DNA of 64,000 nucleotides from Lentisphaerales bacterium (GCA_022446985.1 JAKVBD010000012.1:1-64000); one strand, 5' to 3'. Positions 17,514 through 27,595 are shown, numbered from the stretch's first letter. Numbers and translations are program-made. The notes: a model not told the origin generated them from the sequence alone.

Positions 17514-18998
17514 TCATGCTAAAACGTCCTCGATGACATGACCATGAACTACAGTTAGCCTCTGTTCAAGACCGTTGTGGTAGTAGGAGAGTCTTTCGTG
17601 ATCGAGTCCAAGGAGATGTAGGATGGTGGCATTGAAGTCAAAGATCTCAACCGGCTTTTCGGCACAATTGAAACCCCAGGCATCGCTACTGCCATAAGAG
17701 TAGCCTTTCTTAACTCCAGCACCAGCAAGGAAACAAGTGAATGAATTCGGGTTGTGGTCACGGCCGGTACCATTTGCCTGTAAGAATGGCATGCGACCGA
17801 ACTCTGTACACCAAACAACGAGTACGTCGTCCAACATGCCACGGCGTTTCATGTCGCGAATCAATGCGGCAGTTGGCTGATCCATGATATCCGCCTGTTG
17901 CTGGTGAGTATCTTTGATATTGTTGTGAGAGTCCCAGTTGTTGATTCCATTTGGAGTATTGGCTCCATTGTAAAGTTCAACGACACGAACGCCTTGTTCT
18001 AAAAGACGGCGAGCGAGAATACAGTTTCTGGCATAGGCACTTTTAGTTTTATTACTGCTATTTGCACCATATTCATCAATTATGTACTCAGGTTCTGCAT
18101 CAATATTTGAGACTTCTGGAATAGACATCTGCATCTTTCCGGCAAGTTCGTAACTGGCAATACGAGCAGCCAAGTCGGTATCGCCTGGGAATTTCTCCAG
18201 ATGTTTCTCATTGAGAAACTTTAATATGTCATTGGTTTTTTTTTCAGACTTGTTAGTTATAGACTTTGGTAACTTAAGGTTAGAAGGCAAAGTATTAGCA
18301 CTAAAATCGGTACCTTGGTAAGCAGCCGGAAGAAAGCCTGAGCCCCAATTGTTTTTACCAGAACGAGGTCTACCGCGTGGATCATTGATTGCCACAAATG
18401 CTGGTAGGTTTTGATTTTCTGTACCTAGAGCATAACTAATCCAGGCACCGCGCGACGGAAAGCCTTCAAAAGTTGAACCGGTGTTGAAGAAGTTTTCTCC
18501 CTGTGGGTGGGCACTTGTCTTCGTTGTCATGGAGTGAATGAAGCAAAGATCATCAGCCATTTCACCAAGATGAGGAACAAGTTCAGAAACCATTTTGCCG
18601 GACTTGCCACGAGGTTTGAAGTCCCAGAATGGTTTGGCGATATTACCGGTAGGACCTTCGAATGTGACAGCCGGAATACCAGGAGGCTTTTTGCCGTGGA
18701 ATTTATAAAGATCCGGTTTGTAGTCAAAAGTATCGACATGACTCACTGCGCCAGGACAGTAGACAACAAGAACCTGTTTGGCTTTGCCCTGATAATGACC
18801 ACGTCTAGCAGAGTAAGGTTCTTCTGGGTTTATTTTCGGTCTGATTGGTGTTTTCGCCTCCCCGGAAGCACCGAGTAGGTTTTGCTGACCAAGAAGACTA
18901 ATGAGGCCAAGAGAGCCAAAGACTCCACCTGTTTGGCCTAAGAATTTGCGGCGATTAAGAAGATTACGACCGTTATTTGAAATATTGAATGGATTCAT
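17514..18998 (-). CDS. DUF1501 protein with Tat-type signal
   Basis: 494 residues. A twin-arginine leader (NRRKFLGQTGGVFGSLGLISLLG) precedes a sulfatase-like DUF1501 domain with CPGAVSHVDTFDYKP, DLCFIHSM, ARRLLEQGVRVVELY and WCTEFGRMP. Members are exported and nearly always encoded beside a DUF1549/DUF1553 protein, as here, 14 bp downstream of it. GGGGGAGG sits just before the ATG. A role in extracellular polymer use is suspected for the family, but the activity is not established. Confidence 0.92.
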   Translation of the reverse strand: MNPFNISNNGRNLLNRRKFLGQTGGVFGSLGLISLLGQQNLLGASGEAKTPIRPKINPEEPYSARRGHYQGKAKQVLVVYCPGAVSHVDTFDYKPDLYKFHGKKPPGIPAVTFEGPTGNIAKPFWDFKPRGKSGKMVSELVPHLGEMADDLCFIHSMTTKTSAHPQGENFFNTGSTFEGFPSRGAWISYALGTENQNLPAFVAINDPRGRPRSGKNNWGSGFLPAAYQGTDFSANTLPSNLKLPKSITNKSEKKTNDILKFLNEKHLEKFPGDTDLAARIASYELAGKMQMSIPEVSNIDAEPEYIIDEYGANSSNKTKSAYARNCILARRLLEQGVRVVELYNGANTPNGINNWDSHNNIKDTHQQQADIMDQPTAALIRDMKRRGMLDDVLVVWCTEFGRMPFLQANGTGRDHNPNSFTCFLAGAGVKKGYSYGSSDAWGFNCAEKPVEIFDFNATILHLLGLDHERLSYYHNGLEQRLTVVHGHVIEDVLA

Positions 18999-19012
18999 GT
19001 TACCTCCCCCGA

Positions 19013-21646
19013 TTACTGAATGAAGACAAATTCGTTACTGTTAACTAGAGCTCGGCAAAGGATATTCATCCCTTCTGTTTGTAGTACTTGAAGGCTCATT
19101 TTGAGCTCATCGGTTTCTGGCTGCCTGTTATAGATGGTTTGGAAAAGTTTTTTGACAGAAGCTTTTTTGTCAGATGAATGAACTTTATTTGCCAGGATAC
19201 CACACTGAGTTTCGATAAACTTACTATTCATCAGGTTTAGAGCCTGAAGTGGAGTTGTAGACGACGGTCTTTTGGAAAGAACCTGTCCACAATCGGGGAA
19301 GTCGAATGCTGTGAACATACGGTCATCAATGCCACGCATTCTTTCCTGATAGATCATTCGGCGCCAAGTACTTTCGCTGTGGTTGTCTACGACTTCCCAT
19401 AGAGCGTATCTTTTCTTTGTATTGTGAATGCGGTAACTGATACCACCGACTTTTGTGTCGAGTGAAGCAGACAGCTTAAGAACTGAGTCGCGTAAAACTT
19501 CAGCTTCCGCTCTTCTTGGAGGAAATCGCCATAGAAGTCTTGAGTTTGCATCTACTTTTTGAGCGGCGACGATTGGTTTGTTATCCTGCTTGAAAGCCTT
19601 TGAGTGAACAAACATTCTAAGCATGCTTTTAACTGACCATTCTTTATCCATAAAGTCAGTGGCTAGATAATCTAAAAGTTCAGGATGTGATGGTTTAGCT
19701 CCGGCATTGCCAAAATCAGACAGTGTCGAGACCAGACCTGTTCCAAAGGTGTGGTGCCAAAGGCGGTTAACCATAACTCTTGAAGTCAGCGGGTTTTCTT
19801 TAGATGCCAACCATTGAGCGAATTTCATTCTTCTTTCTTTATCTGGTGTGTCGCTACTCATGTTAAGAGATTTGGTAATTTCTGTCATAGTACCAGGAAC
19901 AACTTCAGCTCCCAGGCTATTTGGGCTACCGCGTAGTAGGACATGACTCTTCACAGGCTCGATAAAACGGCCGATGAATTCGTACTGAACACCTTCATTT
20001 CTGTGGCGCTTGATTAGAGCATCAATTGCTTTAAGTGCTCTTGCAGAGTGAATAGCTTTAGTGAGCATGATCCAATTCCCATCCAGTTCTTGGATCTCAA
20101 CTTTGAAGTTAGGGACACCGCCTGCAAGTTTTGGCCAGATTTCGTAGTTAGTATTATTAATCTTCTTTCTGTCAGTACTGATGTTTAAGTAGCTGACATC
20201 TGTTGGTTTGTCGAAAGTGAAAGTCAAATGACCTTTTTGTTTGGCCGGTACTTGTCCACGCATGGCGAAGAAGTTACCAATTTCGCCATCGGTCAATTTG
20301 CTGATTTCAGCACGAGGACCAGTCATGTTTGTTGAGATATTTGTCAAATCGGTAATTTCATCGCCGTTTGGAGCATGGAAATTGATTTCATCGATGTTTA
20401 CTCTCTTACCACCAAAAGTCAGGCGCATACCTTTGATCTTTTTATTGGCGATGTGAACCTGAACACTTTCGAACCAGTTCTCCATCCAGACTTTAGATTT
20501 AATTTTTTTTCTATGAGACTGAATTTCAGCCATGATTGCTTTGCTGTTTTTAACTGCAGGAGCATGGTCTGCAAGTTCTGGCTTGCGGATACCAAACTCA
20601 ACTCCCTGGAAGTTAGCTAAAATTGAGTAGTAGTCTTTGATATTGATTGGATCGAACTTGTGAGTGTGGCAGCGAGCGCAACTAAGAGTCATGCCCATCA
20701 TGGATGCCCCTACAGTAGACAAAAGCTGGTCTAGTCTGTCGTAGCGTGCTTCTTTAATAGCAAATGGTTCTTGACCTACAGTTGCAGGAGGAACATGTGG
20801 ACCTGCAACCATAAAACCAGTTGCTCTCGGAAATCCAGTTTGGTCACCAGCAAGTTGATCAATAATGAAGTTGTCGTATGGCTTATCTTTGTTAAAGGAG
20901 TTGACAACATAGTCGCGATATTTCCAGGAATTATTGCGGTAAAGATTACTTTCAGAACCACTGGTTTCTGACCAGCGAATAGCATCTAGCCAATGCTGAG
21001 CCCAGCGTTCACCGTATTGCTTTGAGGCTAAAAGCTCTTCAACTTTATCAGAATACGCTTTCTCAGGATTGACGTTCCACGCTTGTTGGAAGCTCGCAGC
21101 TTCTTCTGAAGTTGGAAGTAGACCTGTTAAAATAACCTGTAAGCGGCGTAGGAGTGTAGAAGAGTCTGCTTGATTGCTGAATGTTAAGCCTTTGTCAGCC
21201 AGTTTCTTTTCAAGGAAGGCATCGACTGGATTTCCTTTTGCAGGAACAGTAGGCTTTGAAACAGGCTTGAGTGACCAAAGGGTTTCACCTTTTTCGATCT
21301 TTTTCTCTGGCATTTTAGCGCCTTCTTTGATCCACTGAGAAATAAGAGCGATTTGATCTTTGGTCAGTGGATCGCCTTTAGGAGGCATGATCTCGTCGTG
21401 ATCTTCATCTAAAGATATAAGTTTGATCAAGGTGCTTTTCTCTGGATTACCAGGAACCACAGTTGGCTCTCCAAGGTCACCACCTTTAAGTAAGTTCTCT
21501 CTAAGGTCTAATCTCAAATCTGATTTCTGTTTTTTCTCACCGTGGCATTTAGCGCAGCGGTCATCAAAAATAGGCTTGATATCTTTTACGAAATCAACAG
21601 CTTGCAGACAGTTGACCGTAAAGAAGAATAAAATTAAAAATCTCAC
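19013..21646 (-). CDS. PSD1/PSCyt1-type protein (cytochrome c, DUF1549, DUF1553)
   Basis: About 877 residues, exported (RFLILFFFTVNCLQA). A c-type haem motif CAKCHG opens the mature protein, followed by the PSCyt1-typical LRENLLKGG, MPPKG and LISQWI. DUF1549 (WAQHWLDAIRWSE..., a second CARCHTHKFDPI haem-like motif) and DUF1553 (NPLTSRVMVNRLWHH, LGLVSTLSDFG-type, STTPLQALNLMNS) follow. I place the start at the GTG at 21646, which has GGAG 9 bp upstream, rather than the ATG at 21661, which has none. It is the first gene of the pair with the DUF1501 protein. The family is a hallmark of Planctomycetes, Verrucomicrobia and Lentisphaerae. Confidence 0.92.
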   Translation of the reverse strand: MRFLILFFFTVNCLQAVDFVKDIKPIFDDRCAKCHGEKKQKSDLRLDLRENLLKGGDLGEPTVVPGNPEKSTLIKLISLDEDHDEIMPPKGDPLTKDQIALISQWIKEGAKMPEKKIEKGETLWSLKPVSKPTVPAKGNPVDAFLEKKLADKGLTFSNQADSSTLLRRLQVILTGLLPTSEEAASFQQAWNVNPEKAYSDKVEELLASKQYGERWAQHWLDAIRWSETSGSESNLYRNNSWKYRDYVVNSFNKDKPYDNFIIDQLAGDQTGFPRATGFMVAGPHVPPATVGQEPFAIKEARYDRLDQLLSTVGASMMGMTLSCARCHTHKFDPINIKDYYSILANFQGVEFGIRKPELADHAPAVKNSKAIMAEIQSHRKKIKSKVWMENWFESVQVHIANKKIKGMRLTFGGKRVNIDEINFHAPNGDEITDLTNISTNMTGPRAEISKLTDGEIGNFFAMRGQVPAKQKGHLTFTFDKPTDVSYLNISTDRKKINNTNYEIWPKLAGGVPNFKVEIQELDGNWIMLTKAIHSARALKAIDALIKRHRNEGVQYEFIGRFIEPVKSHVLLRGSPNSLGAEVVPGTMTEITKSLNMSSDTPDKERRMKFAQWLASKENPLTSRVMVNRLWHHTFGTGLVSTLSDFGNAGAKPSHPELLDYLATDFMDKEWSVKSMLRMFVHSKAFKQDNKPIVAAQKVDANSRLLWRFPPRRAEAEVLRDSVLKLSASLDTKVGGISYRIHNTKKRYALWEVVDNHSESTWRRMIYQERMRGIDDRMFTAFDFPDCGQVLSKRPSSTTPLQALNLMNSKFIETQCGILANKVHSSDKKASVKKLFQTIYNRQPETDELKMSLQVLQTEGMNILCRALVNSNEFVFIQ

Positions 21647-21821
21647 AGAATCTCCATACACTATTTGGTTTGTTTGCAGCTTTACTCCCGTTGCCGCTTG
21701 AACCTAACGGGGTGTTATAAAGAAAATATAATTTTTTTGGAGATGAGATACCAATTTTCTTGCTAAGTAGATCCAGGGGTGTCTTGGATGTTATATTTTA
21801 CCATATTTGATATTGGCTGTA

Positions 21822-21851
21822 TTGATGTTTTTGATATATTTTTGATATAAA
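21822..21851 (+). promoter_or_regulatory. Possible promoter of the esterase gene
   Basis: TTGATG (21822-21827), 18 bp, TATAAA (21846-21851), about 75 bp before the start, in an AT-rich stretch with repeated TTTGATAT motifs. Weak candidate. Confidence 0.35.
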
Positions 21852-21927
21852 GTAACGGGAGCCTGTAACAGGCCGTAATTTTCTTTCTTCTATAGCTGAT
21901 CGATTAACTGAAAGATTAAGGAAATGT

Positions 21928-22734
21928 GTGATGTTGAGGCTTTGTTTAGCTTTTCTCTTTTGTTTGACTTCTTTGTATGCATCTGAAACTACGGTGGTTG
22001 AGGTTCCCAGTACCTCTATGAAGAAGAATGTAAATGTCAGTGTAGTTCTTCCTGATTCATATGAAGGAGGGGATAAGAAATACCCTGTTGTTTATTTGCT
22101 TCATGGTTATAGAAATAATCATACAAACTGGCCCCGGCATGTGACTAAGTTAGTAGACGAGTATCAGGTTATCGCTATATGTGCCGATGGTAATAAAGAC
22201 AGTTGGTACTTTGATTCTCCAATGAGAGAGGATTATCGCTACGAGACTTTCTTTACTGAAGAATTAATAAGCTTCGTAGATCAGAATTACCGTACGATAG
22301 CTAAAAGAGAGAAGCGTGCCATCGGCGGAGTCAGCATGGGCGGTCATGGGGCCATGTATCTCGCGTTGAGAAATACCGATGTTTATGGTGCTGTAGCGAG
22401 TATGAGTGGCGGTCTTGATATACGTCCATTTTATCGTGGTTATGCGATAAAGACTCATCTCGGGAATTTTAAGTCTGACCCAGCATTATTTGAGGAACAC
22501 ACGGCCATTAATCAAATTAAAAATATCAAAAATGGAGAGATAGAAATTTTTCTTGATTGTGGATTGGGTGATTTCTTTTTAGATGTCAACCGAGTATTCG
22601 TAAAAGAATTAAAAGCACAGTCAATCAGTCATTTCTATGAGGAAAGAGAGGGGAGTCATGGCTGGCACTTCTGGAAAGACTCTATAAGGCTGCACATGAA
22701 ATTATTCGATACTTACTTTAAGGAAAGTAATTAA
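21928..22734 (+). CDS. Secreted esterase (putative esterase PF00756, EstD/FrmB-like)
   Basis: 268 residues with a signal peptide (CLAFLFCLTSLYA). Alpha/beta-hydrolase of the esterase D family: YPVVYLLHGYRNN (oxyanion region), nucleophile elbow GGVSMGGHGA and C-terminal SHGWHFW with the catalytic His. It probably cleaves acyl esters, for example on polysaccharides. A bulged hairpin at 22757-22785 (CACGGGGA/TCCCCTGTG) after the gene may terminate it. It stands alone, facing away from the PSD1 pair. Confidence 0.85.
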   Translation: MMLRLCLAFLFCLTSLYASETTVVEVPSTSMKKNVNVSVVLPDSYEGGDKKYPVVYLLHGYRNNHTNWPRHVTKLVDEYQVIAICADGNKDSWYFDSPMREDYRYETFFTEELISFVDQNYRTIAKREKRAIGGVSMGGHGAMYLALRNTDVYGAVASMSGGLDIRPFYRGYAIKTHLGNFKSDPALFEEHTAINQIKNIKNGEIEIFLDCGLGDFFLDVNRVFVKELKAQSISHFYEEREGSHGWHFWKDSIRLHMKLFDTYFKESN

Positions 22735-22876
22735 GAACACACCTCCAACTGCTTTACACGGGGAGAATGTCTAAGTTCCCCTGTGAACCAAACTGCTTAT
22801 ATTTAAAATCTATATCTTCTTGAATTGACCTTTTATGTAGAGGCGATAAACTGCGGCAGCAAAATGGATTAGAACT

Positions 22877-23182
22877 ATGGAAGATAAAGTAGAATTGACC
22901 GGTAAGCAGAAAAAATATCTGCGTGGTTTAGGGAATCGCCTTGAGACTAAGGTTGTCATTGGTCATGGTGGTTTAAGCGATAATTGCCTTAAAAATATAG
23001 ATGGCACTCTTTTAAACGATGAATTGGCTAAGATACGTCTTCAACCGGCGTCGGGTTTGGACAGGCATGAAGCAGCTGAAAAAATTACCGAGCTGACAGA
23101 TTCTCATTTAATTAAAGTGTTTGGCAGCACGATTTTAATCTATCGTGAGAATGCCGAAAACAAGCAAATAAAACTGCCGTAA
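22877..23182 (+). CDS. yhbY: YhbY-like CRM-domain RNA-binding protein
   Basis: 101 residues. The CRM fold of ribosome-assembly proteins is visible in LTGKQKKYLRGLGNRLETKVVIGHGGLSDN, which carries the GxxG-type loop. The later HEAAEKITELTDSHLIKVFGSTILIYR corresponds to the family C-terminus (usually ...V.IIGR..VLYR). In bacteria it associates with pre-50S ribosomes. It lies 110 bp ahead of carA. Confidence 0.88.
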   Translation: MEDKVELTGKQKKYLRGLGNRLETKVVIGHGGLSDNCLKNIDGTLLNDELAKIRLQPASGLDRHEAAEKITELTDSHLIKVFGSTILIYRENAENKQIKLP

Positions 23183-23292
23183 ATCGGCTTGTTAAAAATT
23201 CTTTAAACGAAACATGTCAAGTGAGTGGAAATGGCACGATTGTCCGGTACATTCCCCTAAAACTTTAGACGAGAAGGTTATAAAATTAGCTA

Positions 23293-24456
23293 ATGAGCAA
23301 GTGGAACTGGAAGGAAAAAAGAGAAAAGCCAGCCTTTTTGGCGCTTGAAGATGGAACAATTTACCGCGGCTACTCTGTAGGTGCTCCTGTAGACAAAGTA
23401 GGTGAGTCTGTTTTTAATACGGGTTTAACTGGATACCAGGAAATTTTATCTGATCCATCATATGCCGGTCAATTTATCAATATGACTTATCCTGAGATCG
23501 GTAACTACGGTACAACAACTGTTGATATGGAATCACGCCAGACTTTCTGTAATGGCTTTATTCTTCACTCAGACAACCAACCAAGTAACTTCCGTAACCA
23601 AGACTCTCTTGCTGAATTTTTAATTAAGAACGATATACCGGCTATCGCTGGTATCGACACAAGAGCTTTGACTCTTAAACTTCGCACAGACGGTGCTATG
23701 AAGTCTTTTATGTGTGTTTCCAGTGAAGTTTCTGAAGAAGAAGCAGTTGCCAAAGCAAAAGCATGGGAAGGCTTGGAAGGGCAAGACTATGCAGCAAAAG
23801 TTACTTGCTCTGAAACTTTCGAGTGGGATCCAGATGGTAGCAATACTACTGGCTGGGGTATCACTGATTCACTACCTGAGACTGATATTCACATAGTTGC
23901 TTACGACTTTGGTGTTAAATACAATATCCTTCGTGGCCTTCGTCGCCAGGGAATGAAAGTTACAGTAGTTCCAGCTAAGACTCCAGCTTCTGAAGTTATA
24001 GCGATGAACCCAGATGGTGTTTTCCTTTCTAACGGTCCAGCTGACCCTCAGGCAGTAACTTATGCTATCGAAGCAGCCAGAGAAATTCTTGGCAAGAAAC
24101 CAATGATGGGTATCTGTCTTGGTCACCAGATTCTAGGTCTTGCTTGTGGTGCGAAAACTTACAAAATGAAGTTCGGTCACCATGGTTGTAATCACCCGGT
24201 TCAAGATCTTGAAACTAAGAAGATCGAAATTACTTCTCAGAACCACAACTTCGCAATTGACTACGATTCAGTCAATGAAGAAGAACTTGAAGTAACTCAC
24301 GTGAATCTGAATGACAATACTGTTGCTGGTATTAAGCACAAGAAATTCCCAATGTTTGCTATTCAGTATCACCCGGAAGCAGCTCCTGGCCCACACGACC
24401 CTTATTACTTATTTGAAAGGTTCAGAAACTTGATTCTTGAAAATAAACCTGCTTAA
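23293..24456 (+). CDS. carA: Carbamoyl-phosphate synthase small subunit
   Basis: 387 residues, the standard size. This glutaminase subunit frees ammonia from glutamine for carbamoyl-phosphate synthesis, feeding arginine and pyrimidine pathways. The N-terminal domain (PAFLALEDGTIYRG, FNTGLTGYQEILSDPSY) is followed by a class I amidotransferase domain with the nucleophile GICLGHQILGLA and the His-Glu pair in QYHPEAAPGP. carB is not next to it. Codon use is strongly biased towards one set, as in well-expressed genes. It ends in a strong terminator. Confidence 0.96.
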   Translation: MSKWNWKEKREKPAFLALEDGTIYRGYSVGAPVDKVGESVFNTGLTGYQEILSDPSYAGQFINMTYPEIGNYGTTTVDMESRQTFCNGFILHSDNQPSNFRNQDSLAEFLIKNDIPAIAGIDTRALTLKLRTDGAMKSFMCVSSEVSEEEAVAKAKAWEGLEGQDYAAKVTCSETFEWDPDGSNTTGWGITDSLPETDIHIVAYDFGVKYNILRGLRRQGMKVTVVPAKTPASEVIAMNPDGVFLSNGPADPQAVTYAIEAAREILGKKPMMGICLGHQILGLACGAKTYKMKFGHHGCNHPVQDLETKKIEITSQNHNFAIDYDSVNEEELEVTHVNLNDNTVAGIKHKKFPMFAIQYHPEAAPGPHDPYYLFERFRNLILENKPA

Positions 24457-24479
24457 TCTGCAGTGATTATATAGATTTT

Positions 24480-24507
24480 AAAACCGGCTATAGAGCCGGT
24501 TTTTTTG
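24480..24507 (+). terminator. Terminator of carA
   Basis: AAAACCGGCT / AGCCGGTTTT, 10-bp perfect stem with ATAG loop and a run of seven or more T. Confidence 0.92.
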
Positions 24508-24529
24508 TGCCTGGATTGGATTGATTTTT

Positions 24530-24546
24530 ACCGGCGAGCCGCCGGT
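24530..24546. repeat. Short hairpin ACCGGC-GAGCC-GCCGGT
   Basis: Perfect 6-bp inverted repeat in the non-coding stretch after carA, similar in style to the hairpins downstream of argG. Confidence 0.4.
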
Positions 24547-24586
24547 GGTCCGAGGTGAGGGGGTATTTTTTCAGACATGAATAGCA

Positions 24587-24713
24587 AGATTGGTATTAGA
24601 TGTACAAGAGTTTTTTTTATTGATGAGTTGGTGTATGGCCTTGTTTAGGATCTTTTAGACAAGATTGACGAGATTGGTATTAGATGTACAAGAGTTTTTT
24701 TATTGATGGGTTG
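24587..24713. repeat. Spaced direct repeat of 43-44 bp
   Basis: Copy 1 at 24587-24630 and copy 2 at 24671-24713 share AGATTGGTATTAGATGTACA and the following AGAGTTTTTTTATTGATGnGTTG, differing by one base and one T. The start-to-start distance is 84 bp. They lie in 334 bp without a gene between the carA terminator and the decayed prepilin paralogue. Confidence 0.8.
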
Positions 24714-24793
24714 CTTATTATCTTTGGATATGATTGCTAAGGCGATGGCGTTAGTGAATATGAAGATTAGTAGAGTTTAACTATTATAAAGAA

Positions 24794-24819
24794 AGGACTG
24801 CACCTTTTGATACAGTCCT
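24794..24819 (-). terminator. Terminator-like hairpin of the decayed prepilin gene
   Basis: AGGACTG / CAGTCCT stem with a 12-base loop and a T-rich stretch beyond it on the minus strand. Confidence 0.5.
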
Positions 24820-24840
24820 AATAAGCATTTTGGATGGTTT

Positions 24841-26025
24841 TTATCTTTCTGGGGTGCGAGTGACTAAAATGACCAGATCCAGGAAGTCAGCCGCGCTGCT
24901 CTCCATGTTTGTCGTTCCCAATTCGAAGAGAATGATAATTTCATTACCTTCAAGAACTATGTTTCCTTCGTCATCGATAAAATCTTTGAGGAAGCTTTCA
25001 AGGTCACCTTGATCGAGACAACCTTCAATATTTGGGACAGGGGCATCGTTGACTAGAATTATAGTTTTTGTTGAGTTGTGGTCATCAACTTCCATATACT
25101 CAGTCCAGTGAGACTCATAGTCACCGGATTTTTTTGTACTGTTTTTTTTCATAATGCCGCCTCGGTAACAATTGTTGTCCCTGCCTCATAAATGTTGTCT
25201 GGAGTGTAAGAGTGCTGACTGTCATTGTTGACATTACCGGTCATTGCACTGTCGTAATCTCCAAACATTTCTGGAGTAGTATTGGTACCGCTGGGTGAGG
25301 CTATCTGGAACTAGATCGCTACTGGCATGTCGTAGCGGTCGCCGTATGATATAGCTGAACTAATGACTTGAAAATTGATGCGGACATTTTCCTTTATAGT
25401 TATGGTGTGATCATCGACATCGAAATCCGGTGTATCATCTGGATCACCGTTAGTATTTACTGGATCAGGAGAAGGTATATCTGTTGGGTCATTTGAAGAA
25501 GGGCTACTTTTCCAGATGTTGATGCAATTGTACCTTCATCTGGGAATAGAGTCATGATATTTGGAGACCCATTGTGATTACTTAGTTTTTTTATTAAATA
25601 TAATGGAACTGTCACTAACGGCATAAGCAAATTCGTTGTCTAGGATAAGTTGACTTAAGTAATATGTCCCAGGGACATAATAATAGCTGGATTTATCAGT
25701 TAATTCACTCATGTCAGCATCGCTATAAGAAGGACAGGTAAAAATATCGAGGCCTCCAGACATGTAGTCTTCAACAAATGAGAAGTTATTTATAGTGGCT
25801 TTACCTGAATTGAAGTCAGATTTCCAGGTACTTGTGTAAGGAAGGTTAGATTGGTCTTTTCTGAAGAGCTCTGTCATATATGATATTTACTTGATGTTAC
25901 TTTTACAAGTAATGTCTTCGGAAATTTCATAGCTATACTTAAAGTATGGCTCCACCCGGGAGCGCCATTATAGCAATCACCACTATGACTGCGATGAGAG
26001 TGAAGTGTTTCTGTTTAATGTTCCA
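24841..26025 (-). pseudogene. Decayed paralogue of the prepilin-like gene
   Basis: Three parts can be followed on the minus strand. The N-terminus (FTLIAVIVVIAIMALPG, 25950-26020) is the hydrophobic prepilin helix. A middle frame at 25578-25877 carries TELFRKDQSNLPYTSTWKSDF and FTCPSY. The C-terminal frame at 24841-25152 carries YMEVDD, PNIEGCLDQGDLESFL and IIILFELGTTNMESSAADF. These correspond in order to the intact gene at 26303-27595. Frameshifts and stops separate them, including one near 25310. It is a tandem duplicate in decay. Confidence 0.85.
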
Positions 26026-26256
26026 ACCAGTTTTTTTGTTCCTTAATCAAAAGTGATAGGAGTATAAAGTTTTCTTGAACTTTTTGGTTTGGGTTGCAAT
26101 ATTTTTATAATAAGATAGTTATGAATAATGTATGACCTTTTTTCCTTTTGGAAATGTATTAAAAAAGGGCAGTAATTCTAACTTATGTGTATGGGGATTA
26201 TAACGTGTTAAATTATTATATGTTGTTTATGAGTTGTTTGAGTGCTTTGTAAAAGA

Positions 26257-26282
26257 AAAACCGGTTCGTAAGAACCGGTTTT
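26257..26282 (-). terminator. Terminator of the prepilin-like gene
   Basis: AAAACCGGTTC / GAACCGGTTTT, 11-bp perfect stem, GTAA loop, T run on the minus strand; 20 bp after the stop codon. Confidence 0.88.
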
Positions 26283-26302
26283 AGAGAAGGCTACAATTGT
26301 TT

Positions 26303-27595
26303 TTATTTAGCTGGGACGAATGTTACCAGGATGACCAGATCTTGGAAATCGGCTGCACTGCTACTCATATTTGTGGTTCCGAGTTCGAAGAGGATGATAA
26401 CTTGATTTTCACCAAGATTAACTGTTCCGTCTTCGTTAATGTAGCCATCGAGGAAGCTTTCAACATCGCCTTGATCGAGGTAACCGTCGATGTTTGGAAC
26501 AGTATCACCATTGCTTAGTACTTTAGTATTGGTTGTGTTACTGTCGTCAACTTCCATATAAACTCTCCAGTGAGAGGAAGAATCTCCGCTTAGAGAAGAG
26601 CGTCTCTTTTTCCATGAGGTTGCTTCAGTCTCGATAACGGTACCTGCAGTATAAGTACTGTCTGGCGTATAAGTCTGCTGCTCGCCATTATTTACATTGC
26701 CATCAACTGCATTACCATAGTCTCCGAAAACTGGAGTCGCCGCTGAATTGCCATCAGGAGAAGTGATTTGGAACTGGGTTGTAACAGCCATGTCGTACTG
26801 ACCGCCATATGAAATTGCCGCTCCCAGAACGGTATAGATTGCGGTAGCCTCTTCATCGAGTGTTATAGTATCGGCATCAATTGTGATATCGACTTTGTCA
26901 TCAGCTTGAGCATCATTATCATCCGCTTGCGTATCCACTTGGTCTGCATTGTCTACGTTTGCTTGATCATTGGTTTCAGCTATTGCAACTTCAGGAAGAT
27001 TTACGATGTTTGCACCATCTAGATCGAGTAGGTTACTGTCACCTACGGAAGATATCGTACCAGATTTGCCTTCTAGGAGGGCATCATTGTCATCGTCTCT
27101 ATATAGGTAGGCAATGTTAACTTTGCCATTGTGATGAGAATCAGATTTGTCGTAGATAATGCCATTTTGGCTGGCGATAAGTTCATTGGCCCGAGTAGCG
27201 TCTATGCCATATTTTGCGGCATCATCAATATTCTTGGCGAGTTGAGCGCCATTGGCAACATAGTAGTAACTGGTATTGTGGGTCAGTTGTGAATGCTGAG
27301 TTACTTCGTAGTCATCAGAGCCAGGGCACTTAAAGATATTTAAGGCATTTCCTTCATCGAGATAATCTTTAGCGTAAGAAAAGTCAGTCATCCAGATTTC
27401 GGAGTAGGGGAGACTACCATGATCTTTTCTGTATAATTCAGTGACATCTCTAATTTGGTCGATGTTACTCATGCATGTTGCCTGTATGGCGATCTCTTTA
27501 CTTGCTTTTACAGAGGAAACGATTATGGATCCTAGAGTTGCTGATACCGCAATTACAGCTAGTGTTTCGATCATGGAGAAGTATCGGTTTTTCAT
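26303..27595 (-). CDS. Type IV prepilin-like (H/T-pseudopilin) surface protein
   Basis: 430 residues. The N-terminal KNRYFSMIETLAVIAVSATLGSIIVSSVKAS is a prepilin-type cleavage/methylation segment with the usual Glu in SMIETLAV. It is followed by a helix with CMSNIDQIRDVTELYRKDHGSLPYSE, the pattern of Lentisphaera and Verrucomicrobia DUF1559-like secreted pseudopilins. Cys pairs (CMSN, FKCPG) are present. An Asp/Asn/Gln-rich acidic linker lies at about 205-240 and a beta-rich C-terminal domain follows. Probably assembled or exported by a type II/IV-like system; function unknown. Its decayed tandem copy lies downstream. Confidence 0.72.
   Translation of the reverse strand: MKNRYFSMIETLAVIAVSATLGSIIVSSVKASKEIAIQATCMSNIDQIRDVTELYRKDHGSLPYSEIWMTDFSYAKDYLDEGNALNIFKCPGSDDYEVTQHSQLTHNTSYYYVANGAQLAKNIDDAAKYGIDATRANELIASQNGIIYDKSDSHHNGKVNIAYLYRDDDNDALLEGKSGTISSVGDSNLLDLDGANIVNLPEVAIAETNDQANVDNADQVDTQADDNDAQADDKVDITIDADTITLDEEATAIYTVLGAAISYGGQYDMAVTTQFQITSPDGNSAATPVFGDYGNAVDGNVNNGEQQTYTPDSTYTAGTVIETEATSWKKRRSSLSGDSSSHWRVYMEVDDSNTTNTKVLSNGDTVPNIDGYLDQGDVESFLDGYINEDGTVNLGENQVIILFELGTTNMSSSAADFQDLVILVTFVPAK

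Noticed and set aside
24587-24713. CRISPR-like repeat
   Set aside because: Only two copies, no second spacer and no cas genes.
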